In this document: positions 6,227 to 7,063 of the stretch, piece by piece
How the letters are laid out: every line of letters starts with the position of its first letter
How positions within the stretch are numbered: the stretch's first letter is position 1
DNA from: CAG-877 sp963589235
Lineage (GTDB): Bacteria; Bacillota_I; Bacilli_A; RF39; UBA660
Reading direction: 5' to 3'
DNA length: 7,063 bases
NCBI GenBank assembly: GCA_963589235.1
Contig: CAVAJX010000106.1
Coordinates: 1-7,063, forward strand
The notes under the pieces: model-generated
Seen by the model: the letters and a program-made list of their open reading frames with translations, nothing else
Told to the model about the DNA's origin: nothing
The model's database searches: none
Translations under genes and position numbers: made by a program

Positions 6227-6841
6227 ATGAAGAAGTTTTTAAAAAAATTTATTCCTAGTATTTTAGCGGGAGTTGCCATTTCATTAGGTGGATTTTGTTT
6301 TCTATCTGTAGAAAACAAATTAGTTGGATCAATTTTATTCTCTGTTGGCTTATTCCTTGTTTGTACTAGAGGATACAATTTATATACAGGAAAAGTATGT
6401 TATTGTGAAACAAAAGAAAATATTAAAGATTTATTATTTATAATACTTGGTAATTACCTTGGTACAAATATAACAGCCTTACTTTTAAAATGCACTAGAT
6501 ATGCAGATGCTCTTACAACTAAAGCAACAAGTATAATTGATTTGAAACTATCAGATAATCTTTTAAGTATATTCGTACTAGCAATTTTCTGTAACATATT
6601 TATCTATATTGCTGTTGATGGATATAAAAATTCTAAAAATGAAATAGCTAAGTATTTATCGATTTTCTTTGGAGTAGTTTGCTTTATCATGACTGGTACA
6701 GAACACGTAGTAGCTGATATGTTTTACTTTGCTGTTGCTGGTAATTATACAGCTAAAGCTTTCCTTATTTTACTAATAGTCTTCCTAGGTAATACGGTAG
6801 GTGGAAGATTATACTCATTCATTGAAAAATATTTTTCTTAA
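6227..6841 (+). CDS. Formate/nitrite transporter (FNT) family channel, short form
   Basis: FNT proteins are pentameric membrane channels that pass small monovalent anions such as formate, nitrite, lactate or hydrosulfide. The 204 residues have about six hydrophobic helices (roughly 10-27, 32-47, 66-86, 111-131, 143-167, 175-196). Family marks are visible: the omega-loop-like NLYTGKV (51-57) with Thr54, FCNIFIYIAV (121-130), TGTEHVVADMFYF (156-168) with the pore His160, and the final FLGNTVGGRLY (186-196). The usual length is 250-280 residues, so loops and termini are trimmed, but no core helix seems to be missing. The substrate cannot be read from the sequence; formate is plausible for a fermenter. 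The ribosome binding site is weak (GAAGTGA at 6211-6217, 9 bases before the ATG), and an out-of-frame ATG lies at 6205. The gene has its own probable promoter and does not belong to the operon before it. Confidence 0.88.
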   Translation: MKKFLKKFIPSILAGVAISLGGFCFLSVENKLVGSILFSVGLFLVCTRGYNLYTGKVCYCETKENIKDLLFIILGNYLGTNITALLLKCTRYADALTTKATSIIDLKLSDNLLSIFVLAIFCNIFIYIAVDGYKNSKNEIAKYLSIFFGVVCFIMTGTEHVVADMFYFAVAGNYTAKAFLILLIVFLGNTVGGRLYSFIEKYFS

Positions 6842-6922
6842 AAATTACAAAAAAAATATAAAACAATGAAAACTAAAAATTCTTTAAATGATATAAAATA
6901 GACCAGTTTTGTTTGATAATTG

Positions 6923-6949
6923 AAATTTTCCGACATTGTCGGGAAATTT
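6923..6949. terminator. Strong hairpin downstream of the transporter gene, possible terminator
   Basis: AAATTTTCCGAC (6923-6934) pairs with GTCGGGAAATTT (6938-6949) over 12 positions, one of them G-U, with a 3-base loop. It lies 81 bases after the transporter stop and is the only strong structure in the final 222 bases. On the + strand the stem is followed by AGTTTGTGT, a poor U tract, and on the - strand by no T-run either. It could be a weak terminator, an RNA-stabilising 3' end, or part of the leader of a gene beyond the right edge. The rest of 6842-7063 is AT-rich; an AAGGGTGTG at 7005-7013 resembles a ribosome binding site but leads to no open frame. Confidence 0.45.
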
Positions 6950-7063
6950 AGTTTGTGTACATAGTATAAAATGTTCTAAAGATGATTTTAATAAAAATAG
7001 AAATAAGGGTGTGAATAATTAGCAAAAATGTTACATTAAAATTAAAATAATAATTAGGGAAAA

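Noticed and set aside
7005..7030. AAGGGTGTG followed by GTG and ATG codons near the right edge, as the start of a new gene
   Set aside because: All candidate starts reach stop codons within four codons.
1..7063. CRISPR arrays, insertion sequences, tRNA or rRNA genes, prophage parts, or Mycoplasma-type TGA=Trp coding
   Set aside because: No spaced repeats, transposase or tRNA-like folds were seen. TGG encodes Trp and TGA serves as the rnpM stop.

Overview
The window is an AT-rich stretch carrying one conserved translation and transcription operon flanked by two single genes, all on the + strand. The rimP-nusA-ylxR(rnpM)-infB-rbfA order, strong AGGAGG-type ribosome binding sites, textbook TATAAT boxes and low GC point to a low-GC Firmicute. 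Tryptophan is read from TGG, ylxR ends on TGA, and no in-frame TGA is seen, so the code looks standard rather than the Mycoplasma code. The pared-down gene set and shortened proteins would fit a small-genome, host-associated member of the Bacilli, but that placement is inference.

Layout. Positions 1-57 hold no gene I can support. A hairpin terminator for something upstream (58-80) abuts an excellent promoter (82-110), which drives a 512-residue protein (143-1681) with two J domains, a basic linker, one membrane segment and a LysM-like C-terminal part. The 215-base gap that follows has no clear terminator. It holds an extended -10 promoter and a 9-bp leader hairpin followed by a T-rich run, just before rimP. 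The operon rimP (1897), nusA (2148), rnpM (3340), infB (3615) and rbfA (5760) is very tight, with gaps of 2 to 11 bases and ribosome binding sites that often lie in or across the preceding stop codon. A strong terminator whose loop contains the rbfA stop codon closes it. Next come a likely promoter, a perfect 13-bp inverted repeat, and a small six-helix formate/nitrite transporter family channel (6227-6841). The last 222 bases have no gene I can support, only a 12-bp hairpin at 6923-6949.

How the genes work together. RimP and RbfA mature the 30S subunit, IF2 starts translation, NusA controls RNA polymerase pausing and termination, and RnpM (YlxR) is an RNA-binding modulator of RNase P. The leader hairpin could let termination control feed back on the operon. 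The unusual points are the tandem J-domain/LysM membrane protein, a RimP reduced to its N-terminal domain, an acidic insertion inside the NusA N-terminal domain, the absence of ylxQ and ylxP, and the inverted repeat in front of the channel gene.
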